From Acidobacteriota bacterium (GTDB lineage: Bacteria > Acidobacteriota > Terriglobia > Acidiferrales > 2-02-FULL-67-57): a stretch of DNA of 5,686 bases. The notes beneath the pieces were generated by a model. The model was not told where the DNA came from and did not search any database. It worked only from the letters and a program-made list of their open reading frames with translations. Within the stretch, counting starts at the first letter, position 1. Each line of letters starts with the position of its first letter. This document shows, in pieces, positions 1-5,101 of the stretch. The stretch is from contig JACPRL010000190.1 in assembly GCA_016189965.1 (NCBI GenBank), positions 1 to 5,686 of the forward strand. The letters run 5' to 3'. The translations under genes and the position numbers were made by a program.

Positions 1-1
1 G

Positions 2-1210
2 CTCGACGTCGTGGCCAGCGCCATCCAGACGACCGTCTACGACCCCAGCTTCACCGGGCTCGACTGGGAGGCGCAGGTGGCCGAATGCCGCCAGCGCATC
101 GAGCAGGCCAATTCGCCCGGCGAAATGCTCACCGCCGTCTTCTCCCTGGTCGAGCGCCTCAAGGACTCCCACACCGTCTTCGTTCCTCCCAGCCGCGCCG
201 CCACGCCCACCTTCGGCTTCGAGGTCAAGGCCTTCGGCGACGAGGTGCGCGTCTACGATTTGAAGAAAGACGGCCCGGCCGCCAAAGCCGGCCTCCAGCT
301 CGGCGACCGCATCCTCACCATCAACGGCTTCAACGCCAACCGCGACGTCATTGATCTGATGATGCTCTACTTCCGGCGCCTGCGGCCAGTCGCCGCCATG
401 GAAATCACCTACTCCCGCTCCGGCCGGCCGCGCCGCAGGCTGGCCATCCAGGCCGAAATCAAGGAGAGGGCCATCGTCGAGGACCTTACCAAAGGGGAAA
501 CCATCTATCGCTTCATCCGCGAGTACGAATCGGAGGAACGGGAACCCTTCATCTACCGCAAGCCGGAGAAGGACGGCATCGGCTTCCTCGGCCTGCCGCA
601 CTTCGAGGCCAGCCCCGGCTTCCTCGCCGATCTGGTCAAGGACGTCCGAGACTCCCGCGCCTTGATCATTGACGTGCGCGGCAACCCCGGCGGCATCGTG
701 GATGTCCTGGCCGCCTTCGTCGGTCACTTCGAGCCCGAAGGCACCCTGCTGGCCGAGTTAGTGGGGCAGAAGAAGACCGAGCCCATCCGCATCAAGCCCC
801 GCAAGCCCAACCTGAATGTGCCGCTCTTCATCCTGGTCGATAGCCAGAGCGCCAGCGCCGCGGAAATGTTCGCCCGCTACTTCCAGCGCACCGGCCGCGG
901 GGTCGTCATCGGCGACCGCACGTCCGGCCGCGTCACCGCCTCCCGCATCTTCCCGCACCAGGTCGGCACCGATGTCGTCGTCCCCTACTTGGTGCAGGTG
1001 GCGGTGGCGCGCGTGGTCTTCCCCGGCGGCGAAGAACTGGAAAAGCGCGGCATCACCCCCGACCACTTCTGCCTTCCCACCGAGGACGACCTGCGCGCCG
1101 AGCTCGACCCCTGCCACGCCCTCGCTTACCTCCTGGCCCGCCGCGCCCTCGGCCTCCCCGACGAAGAACCCCAAGAACCGGCCGAAGAGCCGAAAGAATC
1201 CAGTCAGTAG
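2..1210 (+). CDS. S41 family peptidase with PDZ domain (5' end outside window)
   Basis: Serine peptidase of the C-terminal-processing/tricorn-like S41 family. The reading frame is open to the left edge, and the first visible residues already belong to the folded N-terminal S41 region (YDPSFTGLDW), so the true start lies upstream; the GTG at 11 is probably not the start. Numbering from that GTG, residues 48-60 hold the conserved LKDSHTVFVPP segment. A PDZ domain spans about 65-140 (GPAAKAGLQLGDRILTING). The protease core spans about 188-355, with LIIDVRGNPGG (218-228) and DSQSASAAEMF (277-287). The nucleophile should be Ser282. The general-base Lys of CtpA/Prc, expected 25 residues later, is Arg307. 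Ser53-His54 and Glu344 (ELEKRGITPD) fit a tricorn-type Ser-His-Ser-Glu set, so activity is still plausible. The C-terminus is a Pro/Glu-rich tail. It converges on the M48 gene and is followed at once by hairpins. Substrate and export are unknown, since the N-terminus is missing. Confidence 0.93.
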   Translation, partial: LDVVASAIQTTVYDPSFTGLDWEAQVAECRQRIEQANSPGEMLTAVFSLVERLKDSHTVFVPPSRAATPTFGFEVKAFGDEVRVYDLKKDGPAAKAGLQLGDRILTINGFNANRDVIDLMMLYFRRLRPVAAMEITYSRSGRPRRRLAIQAEIKERAIVEDLTKGETIYRFIREYESEEREPFIYRKPEKDGIGFLGLPHFEASPGFLADLVKDVRDSRALIIDVRGNPGGIVDVLAAFVGHFEPEGTLLAELVGQKKTEPIRIKPRKPNLNVPLFILVDSQSASAAEMFARYFQRTGRGVVIGDRTSGRVTASRIFPHQVGTDVVVPYLVQVAVARVVFPGGEELEKRGITPDHFCLPTEDDLRAELDPCHALAYLLARRALGLPDEEPQEPAEEPKESSQ

Positions 1211-1248
1211 GACAGACATTCATGTCTGTCACGGGGGCGCCGCCCCCG
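1211..1248. terminator. Two tandem hairpins directly after the S41 stop codon; possible terminator
   Basis: The stop TAG ends at 1210. The next base begins GACAGACATTCATGTCTGTC (1211-1230), a perfect dyad with 9-bp arms and a 2-base centre. It is followed by CGGGGGC-GCC-GCCCCCG (1232-1248), with 7-bp arms and a 3-base loop. There is no clean T-run after either stem, so classical intrinsic termination is uncertain. The position between convergent genes suits a terminator or an mRNA 3'-end stabiliser. It may also be just a copy of a dispersed palindrome family. Confidence 0.5.
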
Positions 1249-1338
1249 GTTTGTAGTGGCGGTTCCCCGTGCCGGGTGCCACCCATCGTCAAGCTCAGGG
1301 CAGGCGGGGTTCAGCGCGAAAAAGAAACCACGCGTTCA

Positions 1339-1427
1339 GCCCAGCGGCTCCCGCCGCTGGGGCCCTCGCCTCAGCCTGTCCAGCCCAGTGGCTCCTGCCA
1401 CTGGGCGCCACGGGCCGAAGCCCGTGG
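1339..1427. repeat. Array of three intergenic hairpins
   Basis: Three consecutive palindromes lie in the convergent spacer. The first is CCCAGCGGC-TCCC-GCCGCTGGG (1340-1361, 9-bp arms). The second is GCCCAGTGGC-TCCT-GCCACTGGGC (1383-1406, 10-bp arms). The third is CCACGGGC-CGAA-GCCCGTGG (1408-1427, 8-bp arms). The first two are homologous and differ by a compensated pair: C1345-G1356 becomes T1389-A1400. All could fold as DNA cruciforms or as RNA from either flanking gene. They may serve as a shared 3' structure for the two converging genes or be passive dispersed repeats. Confidence 0.75.
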
Positions 1428-1439
1428 TCTGAACTAGCC

Positions 1440-1490
1440 CTCCTCTGTACCTCTGTGTCTCCGTGGCCTATCCGTGTTCATCTGTGGTTT
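1440..1490. repeat. Dispersed intergenic repeat overlapping the M48 3' end
   Basis: The stretch contains CTCTGTGTCTCCGTGG and CCGTGTTCATCTGTGGTTT. I recall this text, in either orientation, from intergenic regions of many unrelated environmental bacteria, but the window holds no second copy to prove it is a repeat. Its base composition is much lower in GC than the surroundings. Read on the minus strand, it supplies the last codons and the stop of the M48 gene. Confidence 0.5.
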
Positions 1491-2346
1491 CGATTCTCGC
1501 CTTGAGCGCCCGGAACGCCTCGCTGTCCACCACCGCCTCCGGCTTCGCCTTCATCCACGGGACTTCGAGCTTCAGCAGGTTGGCCCGATCGCCCGAGCGC
1601 GGATGCGAGGCAAACAGCAGTTCCAGCAGTCGCTTCCACGGGTCTTCGTTCGGATGGCGCCCTTCCCGCTCCAACGCGTCAAACCGCCGGAAGGCCTCGA
1701 CCGCCGCCCGCGGCTCGTAGCCGGCGTGGTAGAGGTTCCAGATGCCGTACTTGTCCGCCCAGAGCTCATCGCCGCGCGCAATCCCAAAGAACAAATCCGC
1801 CGCCGCTTGAAAATCCTTCGTCCGGTTGAGCTGCGCGTGCAGCGCCACGTCTTTGGCGCGAATGTCTTCTTTGTCGCCTACCTTCGTCACGCCCAGGCCC
1901 CAGAACAGCCACCGCGAAAAAGTCTTCGCCCCCTGCCGCAGCGCCACGTGCCCGATTTCGTGCGCCACGATGCTCGCCAGCTCCGCTTCGTTCTGGCAGA
2001 AGCGAACGAGTCCGCGGCTCACGTAGATGCGCCCCCCAGGCAGGGCGAAGGCGCTCAGGCCCTCCGCGCGGATCAGAAAAAACTGGTAGCGCAGCCCCGG
2101 GCGCTTCGACTTCGCCGCCAACCGCTCCCCCAGCGCTTGCAGATAGGCGGTCGCCTCCGCGTCGTCCCCCACCTCGCGCTCCAGGTTCAACTCTTCCGCA
2201 AAAACTTCCCCCAGCCAGACCTCCTGCTGCTCGTTGAAAATGTTGTAGCCCGGCAACGGGGCGGGCGGCCACCACTCCTGCGCCGCCCCCGCCGCGCCCA
2301 CCAGGCACACTACCCAAATCGCTAGGCGCACAAATCCGTACTTCAC
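1468..2346 (-). CDS. M48 family zinc metallopeptidase, secreted
   Basis: A zinc endopeptidase of the BepA/YfgC-like M48 type, likely acting in the periplasm on misfolded envelope proteins; that role is known for the family and inferred here. Residues 1-22 form a signal peptide (basic start, hydrophobic core, AGAAQ cleavage-like end). Then come NIFNEQQEVWLG (35-46), a family N-terminal hallmark; ALPGGRIYVSRGLV (101-114); the zinc site HEIGH (129-133); the third ligand Glu194 in ELWAD (194-198); and SHPRSGDR (247-254), the usual M48 C-terminal motif. At 292 residues it lacks the TPR domain of full BepA. The start is GTG at 2346, with GGGGAG (2353-2358) six bases upstream. Downstream, the final residues ETTDEHG and the TAG stop lie in a dispersed repeat. 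The stop of the upstream membrane-protein gene is 186 bases away, so co-transcription is possible but would run through an inverted repeat. Confidence 0.93.
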   Translation of the reverse strand: MKYGFVRLAIWVVCLVGAAGAAQEWWPPAPLPGYNIFNEQQEVWLGEVFAEELNLEREVGDDAEATAYLQALGERLAAKSKRPGLRYQFFLIRAEGLSAFALPGGRIYVSRGLVRFCQNEAELASIVAHEIGHVALRQGAKTFSRWLFWGLGVTKVGDKEDIRAKDVALHAQLNRTKDFQAAADLFFGIARGDELWADKYGIWNLYHAGYEPRAAVEAFRRFDALEREGRHPNEDPWKRLLELLFASHPRSGDRANLLKLEVPWMKAKPEAVVDSEAFRALKARIETTDEHG

Positions 2347-2407
2347 TCCGCTCTCCCCGCCGCTCCTTGCGCCAGTATTGATGGCTGCACCAACAATGTC
2401 CTGAACC

Positions 2408-2509
2408 TTGTCATTCCGAACCCTTGCCCGCCTTGGCGGTGAGGAATCTGCTTCTTCTCCAACCCGTTCCCCCAGACAAGCAGATTCCCCGCTCCGCTCG
2501 GAATGACAA
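2408..2509. repeat. Nested inverted repeat (MITE-like or double-hairpin element)
   Basis: The outer arms TTGTCATTCCGA (2408-2419) and TCGGAATGACAA (2498-2509) match perfectly over 12 bp. The inner arms GGAATCTGCTT (2443-2453) and AAGCAGATTCC (2478-2488) match over 11 bp. The arrangement looks like two copies of a short dispersed repeat in opposite orientation. It lies 23 bases beyond the stop of the upstream minus-strand gene and about 60 bases before the M48 start, so in RNA it could act as a terminator or an intercistronic structure. The left arm recurs at 3211-3232 with 21 of 22 bases shared. No transposase is present. Confidence 0.75.
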
Positions 2510-2532
2510 AGCGCGACTTCTTCAGCATCCTG

Positions 2533-3192
2533 CTAGGAGATGAACGCGTTCAGTACCCGCGTGGCCTCCTGCAGAAACATCGCCATCTCTTTCGGCCTCA
2601 CCTGCCGCCCGTGGCGGTAAATCGCCAGCCAGTTCGCCCCGCTCTCCACGCACCACCCCTTCTCCTGCTCGAAGAACGTCAACAGTCCCGGATGAAACAC
2701 CAGCCGGATCCCCGCCTCGTCTTCCCCGCGCAGCAGGTAGCGGCGGGAAAACTCCGGGCTCGCCTCGAAGTCAATGTCCTTGTACCCGAAGGCCGCCCCG
2801 ATGCGATCGAACACGTTCTCCGGCCGCAGCTCAAACGTCGGCAGCTTCTTCCGCGACTGCCGGAAGCAGGCCACCGTCTGCGTCACCGCGCTCTTCCCGC
2901 TCCCCACCCGGCAATCCACCACCACCGCCTCCGCCCTGCCCGCCGTCCCCCGCAGCAGGTTCGAGAGCGCCCCGCGCTCGAGCAGCGGCAGCCCCGACTT
3001 CATCTCCGGCTCCACGTTCTTGGCGTCCGCCTCGTAGGCGAAGCCCATCTCCAGCGCCGCCTGCTCCAGCTCCCGCCGCCGCTTCCGCTCCAGGTAAACC
3101 CCCAACCCTATCGCTACCGCCACCACCGCTACCCAGATGACCCACTCGTTCCCCTCCAGCCACTCCGGCACCGCCCCCACCGCCCAACTCAT
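2533..3192 (-). CDS. Membrane-anchored conserved protein of unknown function
   Basis: A 219-residue protein. Residues 17-33 form one hydrophobic helix (VIWVAVVAVAIGLGVYL), followed by a basic patch (ERKRRR). That predicts an N-out anchor with a large soluble domain, probably cytoplasmic. The soluble part begins LEQAALEMGFAYE and contains the distinctive segments VVVDCRVGSGKS (90-101), LPTFELRPENVFDRIG (117-132), YKDIDFEASPEFSRRYLLRG (137-156) and a C-terminal helix. GSGKS resembles a P-loop, but the GxxxxGKS spacing is wrong and there is no Walker B. I recall similar uncharacterised proteins (DIDF...PEFS...Y.L.G) in several phyla, but no function. The start is ATG at 3192, with GGAGG five bases upstream. 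A longer frame to 3369 is open, but that extension is made of repeat sequence. It is co-directional with the M48 gene downstream. Confidence 0.85.
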   Translation of the reverse strand: MSWAVGAVPEWLEGNEWVIWVAVVAVAIGLGVYLERKRRRELEQAALEMGFAYEADAKNVEPEMKSGLPLLERGALSNLLRGTAGRAEAVVVDCRVGSGKSAVTQTVACFRQSRKKLPTFELRPENVFDRIGAAFGYKDIDFEASPEFSRRYLLRGEDEAGIRLVFHPGLLTFFEQEKGWCVESGANWLAIYRHGRQVRPKEMAMFLQEATRVLNAFIS

Positions 3193-3197
3193 CGTCC

Positions 3198-3202
3198 CCT
3201 CC
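3198..3202 (-). promoter_or_regulatory. Shine-Dalgarno GGAGG fixing the start at 3192
   Basis: On the minus strand, GGAGG is followed by a five-base spacer and ATG. This decides for the 219-residue product over the longer open frame. The extra 59 codons of that frame translate the repeat at 3211-3258 and show no protein-like features. Confidence 0.75.
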
Positions 3203-3210
3203 CACTTTGG

Positions 3211-3258
3211 TGTCATTCCGAGCCCTTGCCCGATGCAGGAAGTGGCGCTCCGCGCCAC
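3211..3258. repeat. Dispersed repeat copy with hairpin upstream of the 3192 start
   Basis: Bases 3211-3232 repeat 2409-2430 with a single difference (TGTCATTCCGA then GCCC against ACCC). They are followed by GTGGCGC-TCC-GCGCCAC (3242-3258), a perfect 7-bp hairpin. It lies 19-66 bases upstream of a minus-strand start codon and would fall in the leader or promoter of that gene. Confidence 0.7.
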
Positions 3259-3363
3259 CCGAGCACCAGAAGGGAAACAAGCGGGGCCAAAGAAGATAGG
3301 CGCGTTCTCATCCCACAGCCTCCCCCGCCGGCCCCCCATTTTACGCCACGGACAACCCAGAAG

Positions 3364-3390
3364 TGTCATTCTGAGCGAAGCGAAGAATCC
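3364..3390. repeat. TGTCATTCTGA-type dispersed repeat
   Basis: It begins TGTCATTCTGAGCGAAGCG and ends GAAGAATCC. It is a third, variant member of the TGTCATTC(C/T)GA family present at 2409 and 3211. From memory this text is very common between genes of Acidobacteriota and some other environmental bacteria. Confidence 0.65.
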
Positions 3391-3410
3391 CTATGCGCCA
3401 ACCATTTCGG

Positions 3411-3460
3411 TTTTCGTTTTTGGCTTCTCGGTTCCTACAGGTCACGGGCCACGGATCACG
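3411..3460. repeat. TTTTCGTTTTT...TCTCGGTTC repeat, copy 1
   Basis: This 50-base segment aligns without gaps to 3679-3728, with 41 of 50 bases identical and nearly all differences transitions. Shared cores include TTTTCGTTTTT, TTCTCGGTTC and a GGTC-CGGG tract. A shorter, more diverged relative precedes the repeat at 4754 (around 4697-4740). Confidence 0.65.
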
Positions 3461-3475
3461 CCCCCTCGTCAGGGT

Positions 3476-3601
3476 GGGGTTTCTCGGAGCGAAGCGGAGA
3501 TCCCGAGCTTGTCGAGGGGAACCCCGCCGATGGGGGCCAGCACGACCTAGCAGGGTTCCGTCAGCTTGCCGCCCTGGCCGCCGGCAGACCGGGTGGGCGG
3601 G
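3476..3601. repeat. 126-bp direct repeat, left copy
   Basis: It is collinear with 4754-4879 at a constant offset of 1278 bases. The first 56 bases match at 55 positions (the difference is GAGCGAAG against GAACGAAG), the middle is diverged, and the last 34 match closely (GCCGCCCTGGC, CAGACCGGGTGGG). The conserved core is itself an inverted repeat (GGGGTT...AACCCC, with CTCGG...CCGAG inside). Same-orientation copies this similar are substrates for recombination. Confidence 0.8.
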
Positions 3602-3678
3602 CACGGCTCGCTACCCACTGAGATGGGTATAGCCCGCAGGCTCCCTTGGCCGCCTCGCAGGCCGGGCGGGTGGGTCGC

Positions 3679-3728
3679 TTTTCGTTTTTCGTTTCTCGGT
3701 TCTTACGGGTCGCGGGTCGCGAACCACG
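3679..3728. repeat. TTTTCGTTTTT...TCTCGGTTC repeat, copy 2
   Basis: Gapless partner of 3411-3460. It is preceded at about 3645-3675 by a partial copy of the CTTGGCCGCC...GGGCGGGTGGG tail of the 126-bp repeat, so the repeat modules occur in more than one order here. It lies about 80 bases beyond the stop of the minus-strand gene ending at 3808. Confidence 0.6.
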
Positions 3729-3807
3729 GGTCGCGGCCGTCACTGCTGCTGATTCGGGAGAAAGATTGACCTGCTGGTCCGGGAGGCCCGACGTGGTGCC
3801 GCCGGCT

Positions 3808-4284
3808 CTACTCCGCCGCTACGCTCGCCGCCAGCGTCGCTACCCGCTGGCCCAGCGTGTTGCTGAAGTACTCCAGGATGGCGGCCATCTCCAGCAAGGT
3901 GTCGCGGATGTCCCGCCCGCCGAACAGCCGCTTCAGCCGCACCCACAGCCGCAGCAACTGGAAGTCGAGCACCAGCAGCCGTTCGCGCCGCGAGTAGCGG
4001 CCCACGTGCAGCGTGGCGGCATTGCGCAGCAGGTAGGTCAACGCCTGGTAGTCGCGCTCCAGCTCTTCCAGCAGGCGCCCGTTGCTCTCGGCGGCCTCCG
4101 GCTCTTCGGTCAGCAGCCGCCGCACCCCCGGAAAGGCCAGTTGGTTCGCCTCGGCAATCGCGCGGCTATAGTCCTGCTCAAAGCCCTGCTGCAGAATGCC
4201 CCGGCACGCCGAGCGCAGCCAGAACACCAGCGACAGCGCCGAACTCACCAGAACGAATACGCTGATGAAGGTAGCGATGACCAA
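3808..4284 (-). CDS. Small membrane-anchored helical protein, unknown function
   Basis: Not recognised. With the chosen start it has 158 residues. An N-terminal hydrophobic helix (LVIATFISVFVLVSSALSLV, about 1-24) is followed by a soluble, strongly helical and leucine-rich part with charged segments (LLEELERDYQALTYLLRN, about 71-88; RRERLLVLDFQLLRLWVRLK, about 99-118) and a conserved-looking FGGRDIRDTLLEM (121-133). This suggests a membrane-tethered coiled-coil or helical-bundle protein. The start is uncertain: no ATG or GTG lies at a good distance, and TTG at 4284 directly follows AGGGAGGAG, leaving only two bases after GGAGG. An open frame continues to 4470, but its extra residues translate a palindromic repeat. 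The overlapping plus-strand frame is rejected as Pro/Gln/Arg-rich antisense. The gene sits between two copies of a 126-bp repeat and diverges from the methyltransferase. Confidence 0.65.
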   Translation of the reverse strand: MVIATFISVFVLVSSALSLVFWLRSACRGILQQGFEQDYSRAIAEANQLAFPGVRRLLTEEPEAAESNGRLLEELERDYQALTYLLRNAATLHVGRYSRRERLLVLDFQLLRLWVRLKRLFGGRDIRDTLLEMAAILEYFSNTLGQRVATLAASVAAE

Positions 4285-4395
4285 CTCCTCCCTGCTTTCC
4301 GCCCTCTCTTGTCCATCCCGCAGAATCCTTGGCGGAAGGGTGTAGTCTACGCATTTCGCTTCACCGCCGCAATAGTCTCCTTGCACCCCCCACCC

Positions 4396-4452
4396 GGTAC
4401 CTTCGTACCCCTGGTCTGGAGGCTGGAAGCTGGAAAAGGCCTTCCAGCCTCC
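4396..4452. repeat. Two hairpins upstream of the small membrane-protein gene
   Basis: GGTAC-CTTC-GTACC (4396-4409) is followed by GGAGGCTGGAA (4418-4428) pairing perfectly with TTCCAGCCTCC (4442-4452), an 11-bp arm. An alternative inner fold, GCTGGAA/TTCCAGC, competes with it. It lies 112-168 bases upstream of the proposed minus-strand start. It may be leader structure or a copy of a GGAGGCTGGAA-type dispersed repeat. Confidence 0.6.
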
Positions 4453-4535
4453 CGCCTCAACTTTCCGCAAGCTATTGCCAAACTTCGTTCATGGGGTCAG
4501 GGCTTCTCGGAGCCCCGAAGCTTCAGGGCGGAGAC

Positions 4536-4584
4536 CCTGTCGAAGACCCTGAGCGTAGCCGAAGGGAGCCTGTCGAAGGGAGCC
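4536..4584. repeat. Short interleaved direct repeats (CCTGTCGAAG, GAAGGGAGCC)
   Basis: CCTGTCGAAG occurs at 4536-4545 and 4569-4578. GAAGGGAGCC occurs at 4561-4570 and 4575-4584. The text resembles the CTTCGACAGGCTCAGGG-type intergenic repeats known from many environmental genomes, and a relative (TCAAGCTCAGGGCAGGC) appears at about 1290-1306. Confidence 0.55.
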
Positions 4585-4654
4585 CTGACATCAAGGAAGC
4601 ACGAGAACCATGGGCTTCAGCCCCTGCGGCCTTGCTGGCCACAGGTGTTGGCGC

Positions 4655-4672
4655 CTAGCCTCCAGCCTCTAG
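4655..4672. repeat. CCTCCAG tract, copy 1
   Basis: CTAGCCTCCAGCCTCTAG. It is one of three pyrimidine-rich CCTCCAG tracts in this spacer, each bordered by CTAG on at least one side. The likely origin is a simple-sequence dispersed repeat. Confidence 0.5.
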
Positions 4673-4753
4673 AGTGCTGGTCGGTGGCGTCCCAATTTTC
4701 GCTTTTCACCCGTCACGGGCCGCGGTTGGCGGGCCACGGATCTTTGTCCGGGC

Positions 4754-4879
4754 GGGGTTTCTCGGAACGAAGCGGAGATCCCGAGCTTGTCGAGGGGAAC
4801 CCCGCCGATAGGAGCCCTGAGAACGCCGAGGGATCCCGGCAGCAGGCCGCCCTGGCAGCCAGCAGACCGGGTGGGTGGG
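4754..4879. repeat. 126-bp direct repeat, right copy
   Basis: Partner of 3476-3601. In this copy the inverted repeat extends to GGCGGGGTT (4751-4759) and AACCCCGCC (4798-4806), with CTCGG/CCGAG nested inside. Together the two copies bracket the 3808-4284 gene and would excise a 1278-base segment if they recombined. Confidence 0.8.
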
Positions 4880-4894
4880 AACCGGTGGCTCTCG

Positions 4895-4921
4895 CTCCAG
4901 CCTCCAGCCTCCAGTCTCTAG
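4895..4921. repeat. CCTCCAG tract, copy 2
   Basis: Three CTCCAG/CCTCCAG units in tandem (4895-4914), followed by TCTCTAG. Same family as 4655-4672 and 5084-5101. Confidence 0.5.
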
Positions 4922-4948
4922 TGCCGCGTTTCCGAAAAAGGTGGCACA

Positions 4949-5028
4949 TGACCCTGAAATACGTCAGGGCACGGCTTCAGCCGTGCCGCAGAAGCCGCAA
5001 GAAAGACGGGCTTTAGCCCCTGAGGTCA
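4949..5028. repeat. Palindrome cluster TGACC...GGTCA
   Basis: Outer TGACC (4949-4953) and GGTCA (5024-5028) enclose GGCACGGC-TTCA-GCCGTGCC (4968-4987, 8-bp arms) and GGGCT-TT-AGCCC. CCCTGA (4952-4957) can also pair with TCAGGG (4964-4969), in competition with the main stem. Hairpins of the GGCTTCAGCC type also occur at 4612-4623, so this is probably a dispersed structured element rather than a gene-specific signal. Confidence 0.6.
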
Positions 5029-5083
5029 CGCCCACCACCCGACCACCCACTTCGCATGTTTCACCTATTTGCGTAACGCAGCA

Positions 5084-5101
5084 CTAGCCCCCAGCCTCCA
5101 G
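5084..5101. repeat. CCTCCAG tract, copy 3
   Basis: CTAGCCCCCAGCCTCCAG. Its last two bases are the first two of the GATC dyad that follows, so the repeat abuts the methyltransferase regulatory region. Confidence 0.5.

Larger units (their letters stand above)
3193..3807. other. Gene-free, repeat-rich spacer (615 bases)
   Basis: No convincing gene on either strand. The open frames crossing it are translations of repeats and shift in character within the frame. It holds, in order: a TGTCATTCCGA repeat with a hairpin (3211-3258), a TGTCATTCTGA repeat (3364-3390), a TTTTCGTTTTT-type repeat (3411-3460), one copy of a 126-bp repeat (3476-3601), and a second diverged TTTTCGTTTTT copy (3679-3728). The promoter of the 3192 gene must lie at its left end, but no clear -35/-10 pair is visible. 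No clear terminator follows the gene ending at 3808. Confidence 0.7.

Noticed and set aside
1211..1427. CRISPR array from the regular palindromes
   Set aside because: The units are self-complementary, differ from one another, and are not separated by uniform spacers; no cas gene is present.
1474..2325. Plus-strand open frame of 283 codons
   Set aside because: Exact antisense of the M48 gene, whose HEIGH, ELWAD and signal peptide leave no doubt about the coding strand.
2866..2923. GSGKS in the 219-residue protein as an ATP-binding P-loop
   Set aside because: The Walker A spacing (GxxxxGKS/T) is not met, no Walker B is visible, and the segment sits in a strand-like VVVDCRVGSGKS context.
3193..3369. 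N-terminal extension of the 219-residue protein to an ATG at 3369
   Set aside because: The 59 extra codons translate a dispersed repeat and a hairpin, and a good Shine-Dalgarno sits before the ATG at 3192.
2503..3621. Plus-strand open frame of 372 codons
   Set aside because: Antisense of the 219-residue membrane-protein gene and then repeat sequence. The product is rich in Arg, Pro, His and Leu with no domain-like pattern; high GC keeps the opposite frame open.
4285..4470. N-terminal extension of the small membrane protein to an ATG at 4470
   Set aside because: The extension translates the GGAGGCTGGAA palindrome and other non-coding text. The hydrophobic helix expected near the N-terminus begins at 4284.
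3646..5016. Long plus-strand open frame of 456 codons
   Set aside because: It runs antisense to the 3808-4284 gene and then through several repeats. Its product is Arg/Pro/Gln-rich in the antisense part and changes character at each repeat. The minus-strand product has a proper membrane helix and amphipathic helices.
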